Numbered from the stretch's first letter, positions 22,683 through 31,976 are shown. The stretch: 40,965 nt of DNA from Pseudomonadota bacterium (GCA_018240695.1 JAFEFH010000015.1:1-40965), one strand, 5' to 3'. Numbers and translations: made by a program. The notes: generated by a model not told the origin, from the letters alone.

Positions 22683-24377
22683 TTGTATGACTACATCATT
22701 GTCGGCGGCGGCTCGGCCGGATCGGTCATGGCCAATCGCCTGTCCGCGCGCAGCGCCAACAAGGTCCTGCTGTGCGAGGCCGGCCAGGACACGCCGCCCG
22801 GCGAGGAGCCGCCCGAGATCCGCGATTCCTACTCGGGCACGGCCTATTTCGACCCGCGCTTCCATTGGACCGACCTCAAGGTGACGACGCAGGTCGTGAG
22901 CCACAACAATCCGCACGAGAACCGCCCGCCGCTGCGCAAGTACGAGCAGGCGCGCGTGCTGGGCGGCGGTTCCTCGATCAACGGCCAGATGGCCAATCGC
23001 GGCGCGCCCACCGACTTCGCCGAGTGGGAGAAGCGCGGCGCCGAGGGCTGGGGCTGGAACGACGTGCTGCCCTTCTTCAAGAAGGTCGAGCGCGACCTCG
23101 ACATCCAGGACGAGTGGCACGGCAAGGACGGCCGCATCCCGGTGCGCCGCATTCCGGTCGAGCACTGGACCGGCTACGCCACCGCCGTCGCCGAGGCCTG
23201 CAAACAGGCCGGCATGAAGTTCCTGCCCGACCAGAACGGCGCGTTCGAGGACGGCTATTTCCCCGTGACGCACTCCAACGCCTCCGAGCAGCGCGTCTCG
23301 GCGGCGATGGGCTATCTCGACGCCGAGACGCGCAAGCGCCCGAACCTCACGATCTCGACCGACACGCAGGTGACGTCGCTGATCATGGAGGGCACGCGCT
23401 GCGTCGGCGTGAAGGCGACCGTCGCCGGCAAGGAGACCGAGTTCCGCGCGAAGGAAGTCATCCTGTCCTCCGGCGCCATCCACTCGCCCGCGCACCTGCT
23501 GCGGGCCGGCATCGGTCCGGTCGGCCACCTGCGCGACATGGGCATTCCTGTCGTGGCCGGCCTCGAGGGCGTCGGCCAGCGGCTGATGGACCATCCGTCG
23601 ATCTCGCTGTCGTCGTTCATCCGCCGCGGCGGCCGCACCAACCACCACACGCGCCGCCACATCCAGCTCGGCATCCGCTACTCCTCGGGCCTGCCCGGCA
23701 TCCCGAAGGGCGATATGTTCACCGCCGTGATCAACAAGTCGGCATGGCATGCGGTGGGCGAGCAGATCGCCTCGCTTCTCACCTTCATCAACCGGACTTA
23801 TTCGGAGACCGGCCAGGTCAAGCTCGCCTCGCGCGATCCGCGCTCCGAGCCGGTGGTCGAGTTCAACCTGCTGTCCGACCGGCGCGACGTCGACCGGCTG
23901 ATGTACGGCTTCCGCAAGATGGCCGGCTTGCAGATGAGCGCCGCGGTCAAGGCGGTGGCCGACACGCCCTTCCCCGCCTCCTACACCGACAAGGTGCGCA
24001 AGATCGGCGTCGTCAATCCGAAGAACAAGATCCTGACCGCGGTGATCGCCCAGTTCCTCGACGGGCCGCAGGCGCTGCGCAAGTACATGATCGAGAATTT
24101 CGTGGTCGAGGGCTTCACCTTCGACCAGGTGATGACCGACGATGCAGCGCTCGAGGAGTTCGTGAAGAAGAACACGATCGGCGTGTGGCATGCCTCCTGC
24201 ACCTGCCGCATGGGCCGCGCCGACGATCCGATGTCGGTCGTCGACACCCAGGGCCGGGTCAAGGGCGTGCAGGGCCTGCGCGTCGCCGACGCCTCGGTGT
24301 TCCCCATCGTGCCCTGCGCCAACACCAACTTTCCGACGCTCATGACGGCGGAAAAGATCGCGAGCAGCATGTCATGA
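22683..24377 (+). CDS. GMC-family FAD oxidoreductase
   Basis: 564 residues from TTG 22683, chosen because GMC enzymes start just ahead of their FAD loop, here YDYIIVGGGSAGSVMA (GGGSAG at 8-13). GTG codons at 22611 and 22644 are alternatives with extra residues that look non-coding. GMC signature 1 is ARVLGGGSSINGQMANRG, signature 2 is SSGAIHSPAHLLRAGIG. The catalytic His is in WHASCTCRMG, with Asn in CANTNFP as partner. It oxidises an alcohol to an aldehyde or acid. It begins a four-gene operon and overlaps the next gene by ATGA. It differs from the second GMC gene at 28593. Confidence 0.9.
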   Translation: MYDYIIVGGGSAGSVMANRLSARSANKVLLCEAGQDTPPGEEPPEIRDSYSGTAYFDPRFHWTDLKVTTQVVSHNNPHENRPPLRKYEQARVLGGGSSINGQMANRGAPTDFAEWEKRGAEGWGWNDVLPFFKKVERDLDIQDEWHGKDGRIPVRRIPVEHWTGYATAVAEACKQAGMKFLPDQNGAFEDGYFPVTHSNASEQRVSAAMGYLDAETRKRPNLTISTDTQVTSLIMEGTRCVGVKATVAGKETEFRAKEVILSSGAIHSPAHLLRAGIGPVGHLRDMGIPVVAGLEGVGQRLMDHPSISLSSFIRRGGRTNHHTRRHIQLGIRYSSGLPGIPKGDMFTAVINKSAWHAVGEQIASLLTFINRTYSETGQVKLASRDPRSEPVVEFNLLSDRRDVDRLMYGFRKMAGLQMSAAVKAVADTPFPASYTDKVRKIGVVNPKNKILTAVIAQFLDGPQALRKYMIENFVVEGFTFDQVMTDDAALEEFVKKNTIGVWHASCTCRMGRADDPMSVVDTQGRVKGVQGLRVADASVFPIVPCANTNFPTLMTAEKIASSMS

Positions 24378-25336
24378 GCGTCGTCCTCGGTTCCGGAGAG
24401 CATCGTTATCGCGTGGTCGAGAACTGGGCCAAGCTGCCTGACGGCTGGGAGTTCCGCGACGTCGCGGCCGTGGCCTGCGACAGCAAGGACAATATCTACG
24501 TCTTCAACCGCGGCGCGCACCCGATGATGGTGTTCGACCGCGACGGCAACTTCCTGCGCTCGTGGGGCGAGGGCCTGTTCGGCCGCGCGCACGGCATCCA
24601 TATCGACAGCGACGACACCCTCTACTGCACCGACGACGGCGATCACACGGTCCGCAAGATCACGACCGACGGCAAGGTGCTGCTGACCATCGGCGTGCCC
24701 AACCAGCCCGCGCCGTTCCTGAGCGGCAAGCCGTTCAACCGCTGCACCCACACCGCGCTGTCGCCCAAGGGCGAGATCTACGTCTCGGACGGCTACGGCA
24801 ACAGCCGCGTCCACAAATACTCGCCCGACGGCAAGCACCTGATGTGCTGGGGCACGACCGGCACCGATCCCGGCGAGTTCAACATCGTGCACAACATCGT
24901 CAGCGACGAGGACGGCTGGGTCTATGTCGCCGACCGCGAGAACCATCGCGTGCAGGTGTTCGACGGCAACGGCAAGTACGAGACACAGTGGAACAACATG
25001 CATCGGCCTTGCGCGCTCTACTGCTGCGGCGGCAAGCACCCGCAGTTCATCATCGGCGAACTGGGACCGGGCATGCCTGTCAACACGCACCACAAGAACA
25101 TCGGCCCGCGTCTGGCGATCGTCGACGCCAAGGGCCGTACCCTCGCCCGCCTCGGCGGCGAGGACGGTCCCGGCGAGGAGCCCGGCAAGTTCCTGTCGCC
25201 GCACGGCCTCGCCGTCGATTCGAAGGGCAGCATCTATGTCGGCGAAGTCAGCTACACGAATTGGCCCAGCACCCATCCCGGCGTGCCGGTGCCCAAATAC
25301 CTGCGATCGTTGCAGAAGCTCGAGAAGATTGCGTAA
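24374..25336 (+). CDS. NHL-repeat beta-propeller, peptidyl-alpha-hydroxyglycine alpha-amidating lyase-like
   Basis: 320 residues from ATG 24374 (overlapping the GMC stop). At least four NHL-type blades are visible: AVACDSKDNIYVFNRGAHPM, GIHIDSDDTLYCTDDGDHTV, ALSPKGEIYVSDGYGNSRV and DEDGWVYVADRENHRVQVF, then HGLAVDSKGSIYVGE. The pattern R-G-x-H-P in blade one and D-x-x-N-x-R-V later resemble the amidating-lyase (PAL) domain, whose reaction cleaves alpha-hydroxyglycine adducts to an amide plus glyoxylate. No signal peptide is seen, so it is probably cytoplasmic, unlike animal PAL. The lyase function is inferred from fold similarity; other six-bladed hydrolases are alternatives. Confidence 0.82.
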   Translation: MSVVLGSGEHRYRVVENWAKLPDGWEFRDVAAVACDSKDNIYVFNRGAHPMMVFDRDGNFLRSWGEGLFGRAHGIHIDSDDTLYCTDDGDHTVRKITTDGKVLLTIGVPNQPAPFLSGKPFNRCTHTALSPKGEIYVSDGYGNSRVHKYSPDGKHLMCWGTTGTDPGEFNIVHNIVSDEDGWVYVADRENHRVQVFDGNGKYETQWNNMHRPCALYCCGGKHPQFIIGELGPGMPVNTHHKNIGPRLAIVDAKGRTLARLGGEDGPGEEPGKFLSPHGLAVDSKGSIYVGEVSYTNWPSTHPGVPVPKYLRSLQKLEKIA

Positions 25337-25351
25337 CGGAGGTCAGTGAAG

Positions 25352-26317
25352 ATGGTTGAACGTATTCTCGTCGTCGGCCCGAAGGACACCCTGTCCATGG
25401 TCGACGACCTCGCCCCCAAGGGGTTCGAGATCGTGAAAGCGCTGCACAATTCGCCGGAACAGAAGGCCGCCTATGCCGGCGCCGACTACTTCGTGGGCTT
25501 CGTGCAGCAGTACGTCACGCCGCAGCTCTACAAGGACGCGCCCAAGCTCAAGCTCGTGCAGCTGCTGAGCGCCGGCTACGACAAGGCCGACCTGGAGGCG
25601 GCGCGCAAGAGCAAGGTGCCGCTGTGCGCCAACGGCGGCGCCAATTCGACGGCCGTGTCCGAGCACGCGATGCTGCTGATGCTCGCGGTCTCGCGCCGCC
25701 TGATCACCCAGCACACCAACGTCTCGGGCGGCCGCTGGCACGGCAACTCGCCGCCGCAGGTCCACGAGGTGCGCGACCGCGTGCTGGGCATCATCGGCCT
25801 CGGCACGATCGGCAAGAAGGTGGCGCGTCTCGCCCTCGCCTTCGGGATGCGCGTCCACTACTACGACATCGCCCGCCTCAAGGAGGAGCAGGAAGACGCG
25901 CTCGGCGTGCGCTTCCGCCTGCTGCCCGAGATCCTGCGCACCTCCGACATCATCTCGCTGCACGTGCCGCTGAACGACAGCACGCACCATCTGCTGGGCG
26001 CGCAGGAACTGGCGATGATGAAGAAGACCGCGGTGATCGTGAACACCGCGCGCGGTCCGGTGATCGACGAGAAGGCGCTGACCGAGGCGCTGTCGAAGAA
26101 CCAGCTGTTCGGCGCCGGCCTCGACGTGTTCGACGAGGAGCCGACCCCGCCGGACAATCCCCTGCTCAAGCTCGACAACGTCATCCTGACCGCGCATCTC
26201 GCCGGCCCGACGTTCGAGAGCAACATCACGCGCCTGCGTAACGGTTTCGACAACGTCCAACGTATCGCCCGCGGCGAAGCCCCGCTGTGGGTCGTTCCCG
26301 AACTCCTGGAGACCTGA
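25352..26317 (+). CDS. D-isomer-specific 2-hydroxyacid dehydrogenase
   Basis: 321 residues from ATG 25352 (GGAGG 9 nt upstream; an in-frame GTG at 25346 is too close to it). The Rossmann fingerprint is GIIGLGTIGKKVA (149-154 core), and the catalytic set is R234 (NTARGPVID), E263 (DEEPTPPDNP) and H282 (TAHLAGPT). It interconverts a D-2-hydroxy acid and the 2-keto acid with NAD(P). An acidic residue follows the second strand (YYDIARLK), which favours NAD(H). Set between the NHL-lyase-like gene and the Bug receptor, it could reduce glyoxylate or a related keto acid. Confidence 0.92.
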   Translation: MVERILVVGPKDTLSMVDDLAPKGFEIVKALHNSPEQKAAYAGADYFVGFVQQYVTPQLYKDAPKLKLVQLLSAGYDKADLEAARKSKVPLCANGGANSTAVSEHAMLLMLAVSRRLITQHTNVSGGRWHGNSPPQVHEVRDRVLGIIGLGTIGKKVARLALAFGMRVHYYDIARLKEEQEDALGVRFRLLPEILRTSDIISLHVPLNDSTHHLLGAQELAMMKKTAVIVNTARGPVIDEKALTEALSKNQLFGAGLDVFDEEPTPPDNPLLKLDNVILTAHLAGPTFESNITRLRNGFDNVQRIARGEAPLWVVPELLET

Positions 26318-26319
26318 GA

Positions 26320-27309
26320 ATGACGAAGCTCAACCGCCGCGGTCTCCTGGCCGCGGCGCTCGCCGCCCCGCTCGCCACGCCGATGCTCGCCCGCCACGGC
26401 TGGGCGCAGTCCAAGTGGCCGTCGGGCCAGCTGCGCTGGGTCGTGGCCTATGCCGCCGGCGGCGCCGCCGACACCGTCGCCCGCAACGTCGGCGCGCGCG
26501 TGTCGGAGATCCTCGGCCAGCAGGTGATCATCGACAACCGCACCGGCGGCAACTCGCTGGTCGCGCAGACCGCGGTGCTGCAGGCGCCGAAGGACGGCCT
26601 CACCTTCCTCGTCGACGCCGCCAACCAGGTGACGAACGAGTATCTGATCAAGGACATCCCGTTCAACTACGAGAAGACCTGGATCCCGGTCACCCGGCTC
26701 GCCGACTTCCCGCAGGTGCTCGCGGTGAAGTCGGACTTCCCGGCCAAGACGCTGGCCGAGTACATCGCCGCGGCCAAGGCCAAGCCCGGCACGATCGGCC
26801 TCGGCACGCCGCCCGCCGCCGGCATGGCCCACATGGCCAGCGAGGAGTTGCAGAAGCGCGCCGGCATCAAGCTGATCCACGCGCCGTTCCGCGGCGGCGC
26901 CGACGCCGCGCGCGACATCGCCGCCGGGGCGATCGACTCGGTGATCATCACCACCTCGTCGATCCGCCCGCCGCTCCAGTCGGGCCGCTGCCGCATCCTC
27001 GCGGTGACCAGCATCAAGCGCGCGCCGACCTTCCCCGACGTGCCGACCATCGCGGAGTCCGGCTTCCCCGGCTTCGACCTCAACGACTGGAACGGCCTGT
27101 TCGCCGCCACCGGCGTTCCGGCCGAGATCGTCGGCCGCATGCAGGAAGCCTGCGCCGAGGCGATCAAGGACGCGAAGGTCAAGGAGCGGCTCGATCCGGC
27201 CGGCGCGATCCTCGTCGCCGACACGCCCGCCGACTTCAAGCAGTGGCTCGACGGCCAGCGCAAGACACTGGGCAAGCTGATCGTCGACGCCAACATCAAG
27301 CTCCAGTAA
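26320..27309 (+). CDS. Bug/TctC-type periplasmic solute receptor with twin-arginine leader
   Basis: 329 residues. The N-terminus MTKLNRRGLLAAALAAPLAT is a Tat-like signal (RR followed by a hydrophobic core, cleavage near AQ at 30). The mature part matches tripartite tricarboxylate transporter receptors: RWVVAYAAGGAADTVARNVG, QQVIIDNRTGGNSLVAQT, KAKPGTIGLGTPPAAGMAHM, and DVPTIAESGFPGFDLNDWNG near the C-terminus. It binds a carboxylate or related anion in the periplasm. The TctA and TctB membrane partners are not in the window. It starts 2 nt after the dehydrogenase stop, so its ligand probably belongs to that operon's substrate path. Confidence 0.94.
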   Translation: MTKLNRRGLLAAALAAPLATPMLARHGWAQSKWPSGQLRWVVAYAAGGAADTVARNVGARVSEILGQQVIIDNRTGGNSLVAQTAVLQAPKDGLTFLVDAANQVTNEYLIKDIPFNYEKTWIPVTRLADFPQVLAVKSDFPAKTLAEYIAAAKAKPGTIGLGTPPAAGMAHMASEELQKRAGIKLIHAPFRGGADAARDIAAGAIDSVIITTSSIRPPLQSGRCRILAVTSIKRAPTFPDVPTIAESGFPGFDLNDWNGLFAATGVPAEIVGRMQEACAEAIKDAKVKERLDPAGAILVADTPADFKQWLDGQRKTLGKLIVDANIKLQ

Positions 27310-27312
27310 GGG

Positions 27313-28569
27313 TCAGCGCGCGTCCAGCGGGACGCGCGCCGTCTCCTTGAAGAACAGCGCGGCGGTGAACGACAGCAGTCCCGCCGCGAGGATGAGGAAG
27401 GCCGGGCTGAGATTGTCGCCCGTGCGGTGGACCAGCCAGGTCGCCACCAGCGGGCTGAGCCCGCCGATCAGTCCCAGGGTGACGTTGTAGCCCAGCGCCA
27501 CCGCCGTGCAGCGCACGTCGGCCGGCGCCGCCTCGACCATCGCCGTGGGCTGTGCGCCCACGAACATGCCGACCGCCAGCACGAAGCCCATCTGGCCCAG
27601 CAGGATCATCGAGGTCCGGTCGTCGTACATCAGCCAGAAGAACGGGACCGCCCCCAGCACGCCGATCGCCGTGGCGATCAGCAGCACTGGCCGGCGGCCG
27701 ATGCGGTCCGACAGCGCCCCTGCCGCGACCATCACCGGCAGCAGCACGAACATGCTCGTCGTGTTGATCCCCAGCGCGTGCGAGGGCGCGATGCCGTCGG
27801 CGAGCTGCAACCAGCTCACGATGTAGACGAAGGCGAGATAGAAGCCGACCGCGTTGAAGCAGGACAGGCCCGCCAGCCGCCACAGCAGCGCGCCGTGACC
27901 GCGAATGACGTCCAGCAAGGGCGAGCGCTGCGCCCGATGCGGCCGCGGCGTCTCGGTGAGCGTGCGGCGCAGCGCGAAGCCCGCGAGACCGACCAGCAGG
28001 CCCAGCACGAAGGGAATGCGCCAGCCCCAGTCCTCCAGCACGGCTTCGGGAACGAGGGACGCCAGCACGGCGCCCGTCGCGGAGCCCAGCAGAATCCCGC
28101 CGATCGCGCCGCAGCAGCCCATCGCGCCCACCACGCCGCGCCGGTGCGGCGGCGCCTGCTCGACCATGAAGACCACGGAGGTCGTGTATTCGCCGCCGAC
28201 CGACAGGCCCTGGATCATGCGCAGGACCGTCAGCAGGACCGGCGCCGCGAGACCCAGCGTCGCGTAGCCCGGCAGCACGCCCACTAGGAAGGTCGGGATC
28301 GCCATGGCGGCGACGGAGATGGTGAGCGCGGTGCGCCGTCCCCACTTGTCGCCGATATGGCCCAGCAGCGCGCCGCCGACGGGGCGCATCAGGAAGCCCA
28401 CGGCGAAGATGCCGAAGGCCGACAGGACCTGCGCGACGGGATCTTCCTTCGGGAAGAACGTGCGGCCGATGGCGGTGGCGAAATAGCCGTAGACGGCGAA
28501 ATCGTACCATTCGAGCACGTTGCCGATCGCACCCGCCAGGATCACCCGGCGCGGCTCACTGGTCTGCAC
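27313..28569 (-). CDS. MFS transporter, metabolite:H+ symporter (MHS) type
   Basis: 418 residues from GTG 28569 with GGGAGGAG 5 nt upstream, a very strong ribosome site. Twelve hydrophobic spans are expected. MHS hallmarks are visible: GNVLEWYDFAVYGY at the N-terminus, GFLMRPVGGALLGHIGDKWGRR (the loop 2-3 motif) and RMIQGLSVGGEYTTS. This group takes up small anions and zwitterions such as proline/betaine, citrate, alpha-ketoglutarate, shikimate or hydroxybenzoates. It is the last gene of the IlvD/BVMO/GMC operon, 23 nt after the GMC stop, so it probably imports that pathway's substrate. It converges on the Bug receptor gene with a 3-nt gap. Confidence 0.92.
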   Translation of the reverse strand: MQTSEPRRVILAGAIGNVLEWYDFAVYGYFATAIGRTFFPKEDPVAQVLSAFGIFAVGFLMRPVGGALLGHIGDKWGRRTALTISVAAMAIPTFLVGVLPGYATLGLAAPVLLTVLRMIQGLSVGGEYTTSVVFMVEQAPPHRRGVVGAMGCCGAIGGILLGSATGAVLASLVPEAVLEDWGWRIPFVLGLLVGLAGFALRRTLTETPRPHRAQRSPLLDVIRGHGALLWRLAGLSCFNAVGFYLAFVYIVSWLQLADGIAPSHALGINTTSMFVLLPVMVAAGALSDRIGRRPVLLIATAIGVLGAVPFFWLMYDDRTSMILLGQMGFVLAVGMFVGAQPTAMVEAAPADVRCTAVALGYNVTLGLIGGLSPLVATWLVHRTGDNLSPAFLILAAGLLSFTAALFFKETARVPLDAR

Positions 28570-28592
28570 GAAACTCCTCCCCCCGAAGAAGC

Positions 28593-30239
28593 CTAGTCGA
28601 CGATCCTGGCCGCCTCCAGCGCCGTCCGGCCGCGGATCATGTCGGCCGCCTTCTCGGCGATCATCAGCACCGAGGCGTTGAGGTTGGCCGACGGCATGGT
28701 CGGCATCACCGAGGCGTCGACGACGCGCAGCCCCTCGATGCCGCGCACCCGCAACTGGTCGTCGACCACGGCGGTCGGATCGGTCTCCGGCGCCATGCGG
28801 CACGTGCCCATCAGATGGAAGGTGGTCGTGCCGCGCTGCTTGGCGGCTTCCATCAGCTCGGCATCGGACTGCTTGTCGGCGCCCGGGAACTCCTCGCGGT
28901 CGTAGTACTTGCTGAGCGCCTTGGAGCCCAGCAGGCGCCGCGCCAGCTTCATGCCGGCCAGCAGCACGCGGCGGTCGCTCTCGGCGGCCAGGTAATTCGG
29001 CTGGATGGCCGGCGCCTCGAACGGATCGGCCGACTTCGCATGCACGTAGCCGGTGCTGTCGGGCCGCTGCTGCCACGAGGCGATGGTCATGCCCGGATAG
29101 TCGTCGAGCTTGGACTGCACGCCCTCCTTGTAGCTCGCCGGCGTGAAGGTGAGCTGGAGGTCGTAATTGTCCACCCGCTCGTCGGACTTCCAGAACACGT
29201 AGACCAGGGTCGGGTTGAGCGAGAGGATGCCCTTGCGCGTCACGGCGTATTTCAGGATCTCGCCCGCGAGCTTCAGCCCGTGCGACTTCTCGTTGATCGT
29301 CTCGGCGTTCTTCACCCGCGCCACGAAGCGCGGCGCGTAATGGTCGCGCAGGTTCTCGCCCACGCCCTGGAGGTCGTGCTTCACCTCGACGCCGATGCTG
29401 CGCAGGAAAGGCGCCGAGCCGATGCCCGACACCTGGAGAAGCTGCGGCGAGTTCACCGCGCCGCCGCACAGGATGACCTCCCGGTTGGCGCGCACCTCGA
29501 CCGGCTGGCCGCCGCGGCCGCCCTTGAGATAACGCACGCCGACCGCCTTTTTGCCCTCGAGCACGATGCTGGTCGCATGCGCGTGCGTGCGGATCGTGAG
29601 GTTGCTTCGACCCTTGGCCGGATGGAGGTAGCCGCGCGCCGCACTGACCCGGCGGCCCTTGTCGATGACGCGCTGGACGTAGCTCACGCCATGCTGCTGC
29701 GCGCCGTTATAGTCGGTGTTGCGCGGGATGCCCTGCTCGACCGCGCCCTCGATGAAGGCCTCGCACAGCGGGTCGCGCCATTCGAGGTCGGTGATCGTCA
29801 TGTTGCCTTCGCTGCCGCGGAACGTGGCGTCGGCATCGCCCGCGCTGGCCATGCGGCGCTCGGTCTTGCGGAAGTACGGCAGCACGTCGGCATAGCCCCA
29901 GCCATGGTTGCCGCGCTGCGCCCAGCCGTCGAAGTCGAGCCGCTGGCCGCGATTGTAGATGTGACCGTTGATCGAACTCGAGCCGCCCAGCGTCTTGCCG
30001 CGCGGCGCCGCGATGCGCCGGCCGCCGGTCCACTCGCTGGGCTCCGACGTGTAGAGCCAGTTCACCTTGGGATCGACCAGCGTGTACATGAAGCCGGCGG
30101 GGATATGGATGAAGGGATGCCAGTCCGACGGCCCCGCCTCGAGCACGCACACCGTGCTCTTGCCGTCCTCGCTCAGCCGGTTGGCGAGCACGCTGCCGGC
30201 CGAGCCGGCGCCGACGATGACGTAGTCGAAGCTTTCCAC
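28593..30239 (-). CDS. GMC-family FAD oxidoreductase (choline-dehydrogenase-like)
   Basis: 548 residues from GTG 30239, AGGGGG 9 nt upstream. FAD loop GAGSAG at 10-15; signature 1 PRGKTLGGSSSINGHIYNRG; signature 2 CGGAVNSPQLLQVSGIG. The active-site His lies in FHLMGTCRM and Asn in ANLNASVLM. This arrangement and length match choline/alcohol dehydrogenases of the BetA/AlkJ group. It oxidises a primary alcohol with electrons probably going to a quinone. It follows the Baeyer-Villiger monooxygenase by 17 nt, a logical partner because BVMO products, once hydrolysed, give alcohols. Confidence 0.93.
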   Translation of the reverse strand: MESFDYVIVGAGSAGSVLANRLSEDGKSTVCVLEAGPSDWHPFIHIPAGFMYTLVDPKVNWLYTSEPSEWTGGRRIAAPRGKTLGGSSSINGHIYNRGQRLDFDGWAQRGNHGWGYADVLPYFRKTERRMASAGDADATFRGSEGNMTITDLEWRDPLCEAFIEGAVEQGIPRNTDYNGAQQHGVSYVQRVIDKGRRVSAARGYLHPAKGRSNLTIRTHAHATSIVLEGKKAVGVRYLKGGRGGQPVEVRANREVILCGGAVNSPQLLQVSGIGSAPFLRSIGVEVKHDLQGVGENLRDHYAPRFVARVKNAETINEKSHGLKLAGEILKYAVTRKGILSLNPTLVYVFWKSDERVDNYDLQLTFTPASYKEGVQSKLDDYPGMTIASWQQRPDSTGYVHAKSADPFEAPAIQPNYLAAESDRRVLLAGMKLARRLLGSKALSKYYDREEFPGADKQSDAELMEAAKQRGTTTFHLMGTCRMAPETDPTAVVDDQLRVRGIEGLRVVDASVMPTMPSANLNASVLMIAEKAADMIRGRTALEAARIVD

Positions 30240-30256
30240 GCTGGATTTCCCCCTGC

Positions 30257-31876
30257 CTATGCCCGCGCCCGGACCACGCCTTCATAGTCCTTCTGCGCCA
30301 CCTGGCTGATGCGATCGACGTATTTGGGCGCGCCGCCGTTGTAGACGAAGTAGCGGACCTTGCCCTCCTCGTGCCCGGCGACGTTGGAGTTGTAGCCGGT
30401 GAACCAGCCCTTGGCCTTGCGCATCAGCATCATCGAATACATGCCGACGACGTGATCGGTCCATCGCTTCTCGGCCTCGGCCGTCGCCTCGAAGCGGGTC
30501 TGGCCCTCGGCGCGCACGCGCTTCAGGAATTCGGTGCACCAGTCGACGCCGGTCTCGATGCCGCGCGGATAGTTGGTCGAGGCCGAGCCGCTTTGCGGGC
30601 CGGCCGGCATCAGCATGTTGGGAAAGCCGTGCACCATCATGCCGAGGAAGGTCGAGCAGGAGTCGCGCCACTTGTCGCGCAAGGTCTGCCCGCCCGTGCC
30701 GCGGATGTCGATATGGTCGAACGCGCCGGTGATGGCGTCGAAGCCCGTGGCATAGACGATGATGTCGAACGCGTATTCGCGCTCGGTCGTCCTGAGGCCC
30801 TTCTCCGTCACGCGCTCCAGCGGCGTCTCGCGCAGGTCGACGAGATGGACGTTGGGCTGGTTGAACGCCTCGAAATAGCGCGTCTCCATCGGCACGCGCT
30901 GGATGCCGAAGCCGTGATCGCGCGGGATCAGCTTCTCGGCCACCTTCGGGTCCTTGACGCGGCGGCGGATGCGCTCGGCGATGTAGTCGGAGATCTCGGC
31001 GTTCGCCGCCTCGTCCATGAAGATCTCTTTGAAGTTCGCGAGCCAGATGCCGAAGCCCGGCTCGTCATAGAGCTTGTCCCAGAGCTTCAGCCGCTCCTCG
31101 CGCGAGACGTCGTAGAAGCCGCGACGGTCGGGCTCGTGCACGAAGCCGCCGGGCGAGCGCGCGCAGGCCGCGAAGATCTCGTCGTAGCGCTTGCGGATGT
31201 CGGCCATCTCCTCCTCGGAGATCGGGCTGTTGTTCAGCGGCGCGCTCCAGTTCGGCCGACGCTGGAACACGGTGAGGTCGCCGACCTTGTCCGCGATCTC
31301 GCCGATCACCTGGATGGCCGTCGCACCGCCGCCGATCACCGCGACCTTCTTGCCGCGCAGGTCGACATGCTCTTGCGGCCAGTAGTAGGTGTGGAACGAC
31401 CGCCCCTTGAACGAGTCGATGCCTTCCAACCGCGGCAGGGTCGGTTGCGAAAGCAGACCCGTCGTCATGATCACGAACCGGCAGCTGAGCGTGCGCCCGT
31501 CCGACAATTTGAGGCGCCACAGCGTCTCGGCGTCGTCGAAATGCATCGCCTCGACGCGCACGTTGAACTGCATGTGCTTGCGCAGGTCGAACTTGTCGGC
31601 GACGAAGTTGAGGTAGCGCAGGTTCTCGGGCTGGCCCGAGAAGCGCTCCTTCCAGTGCCATTCCTCGAGCACCTCCTTCGAGAAGGAGTAGCCGTAGGTG
31701 TAGCTCTCCGAATCGAAGCGCGCGCCGGGATAGCGGTTCCAGTACCAGGTGCCGCCGAGATCGCCCCCCAGTTCCAGCACCGTGGCCTTGATGCCGAGAT
31801 CGACCAGCCGCTTGATCTGGTAGATCCCGCCGACGCCCGCGCCGATGACGATGACTTCGTAGTCGAGGTTGGTCAT
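30257..31876 (-). CDS. Baeyer-Villiger-type flavin monooxygenase
   Basis: 539 residues from ATG 31876. The first FAD loop is GAGVGG (12-17). The stretch GGTWYWNRYPGARFDSES is characteristic of BVMOs. The BVMO fingerprint F-x-G-x-x-x-H-x-x-x-W-P is exact at F156, G158, H162, W166 and P167. A second nucleotide loop is VIGGGATAIQV for NADPH. It should insert oxygen into a ketone to give an ester or lactone. The frame extends upstream to 31987 through a REP-like element (translation CHPERSEGS), which is not part of the protein. Its leader therefore consists of that element; only a weak ribosome site (AGGGA, 12 nt upstream) is seen. Confidence 0.93.
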   Translation of the reverse strand: MTNLDYEVIVIGAGVGGIYQIKRLVDLGIKATVLELGGDLGGTWYWNRYPGARFDSESYTYGYSFSKEVLEEWHWKERFSGQPENLRYLNFVADKFDLRKHMQFNVRVEAMHFDDAETLWRLKLSDGRTLSCRFVIMTTGLLSQPTLPRLEGIDSFKGRSFHTYYWPQEHVDLRGKKVAVIGGGATAIQVIGEIADKVGDLTVFQRRPNWSAPLNNSPISEEEMADIRKRYDEIFAACARSPGGFVHEPDRRGFYDVSREERLKLWDKLYDEPGFGIWLANFKEIFMDEAANAEISDYIAERIRRRVKDPKVAEKLIPRDHGFGIQRVPMETRYFEAFNQPNVHLVDLRETPLERVTEKGLRTTEREYAFDIIVYATGFDAITGAFDHIDIRGTGGQTLRDKWRDSCSTFLGMMVHGFPNMLMPAGPQSGSASTNYPRGIETGVDWCTEFLKRVRAEGQTRFEATAEAEKRWTDHVVGMYSMMLMRKAKGWFTGYNSNVAGHEEGKVRYFVYNGGAPKYVDRISQVAQKDYEGVVRARA

Positions 31877-31883
31877 GAGGAAA

Positions 31884-31967
31884 GATCCCTCGCTTCGCTC
31901 GGGATGACAATTTTTGCGCAGGGCGTAGATGCAACCACCGTTGTCATCCCGAGCGCAGCGAGGGACC
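31884..31967. repeat. REP-like 27-bp inverted repeat between the IlvD-family and BVMO genes
   Basis: The arm 31884-31910 (starting GATCCCTCGCTTCGCTCGGG) is inverted at 31941-31967 with only two differences, around a 30-nt spacer. It is a relative of the 90-bp units at 16617 but with CCCTCGC in place of CCTTCGC. It begins 9 nt after the dehydratase stop and ends 7 nt before the BVMO start on the minus strand. Transcribed, it would form a long hairpin inside the operon, possibly stabilising the upstream message or lowering read-through. Confidence 0.8.
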
Positions 31968-31976
31968 TTTGATTCA

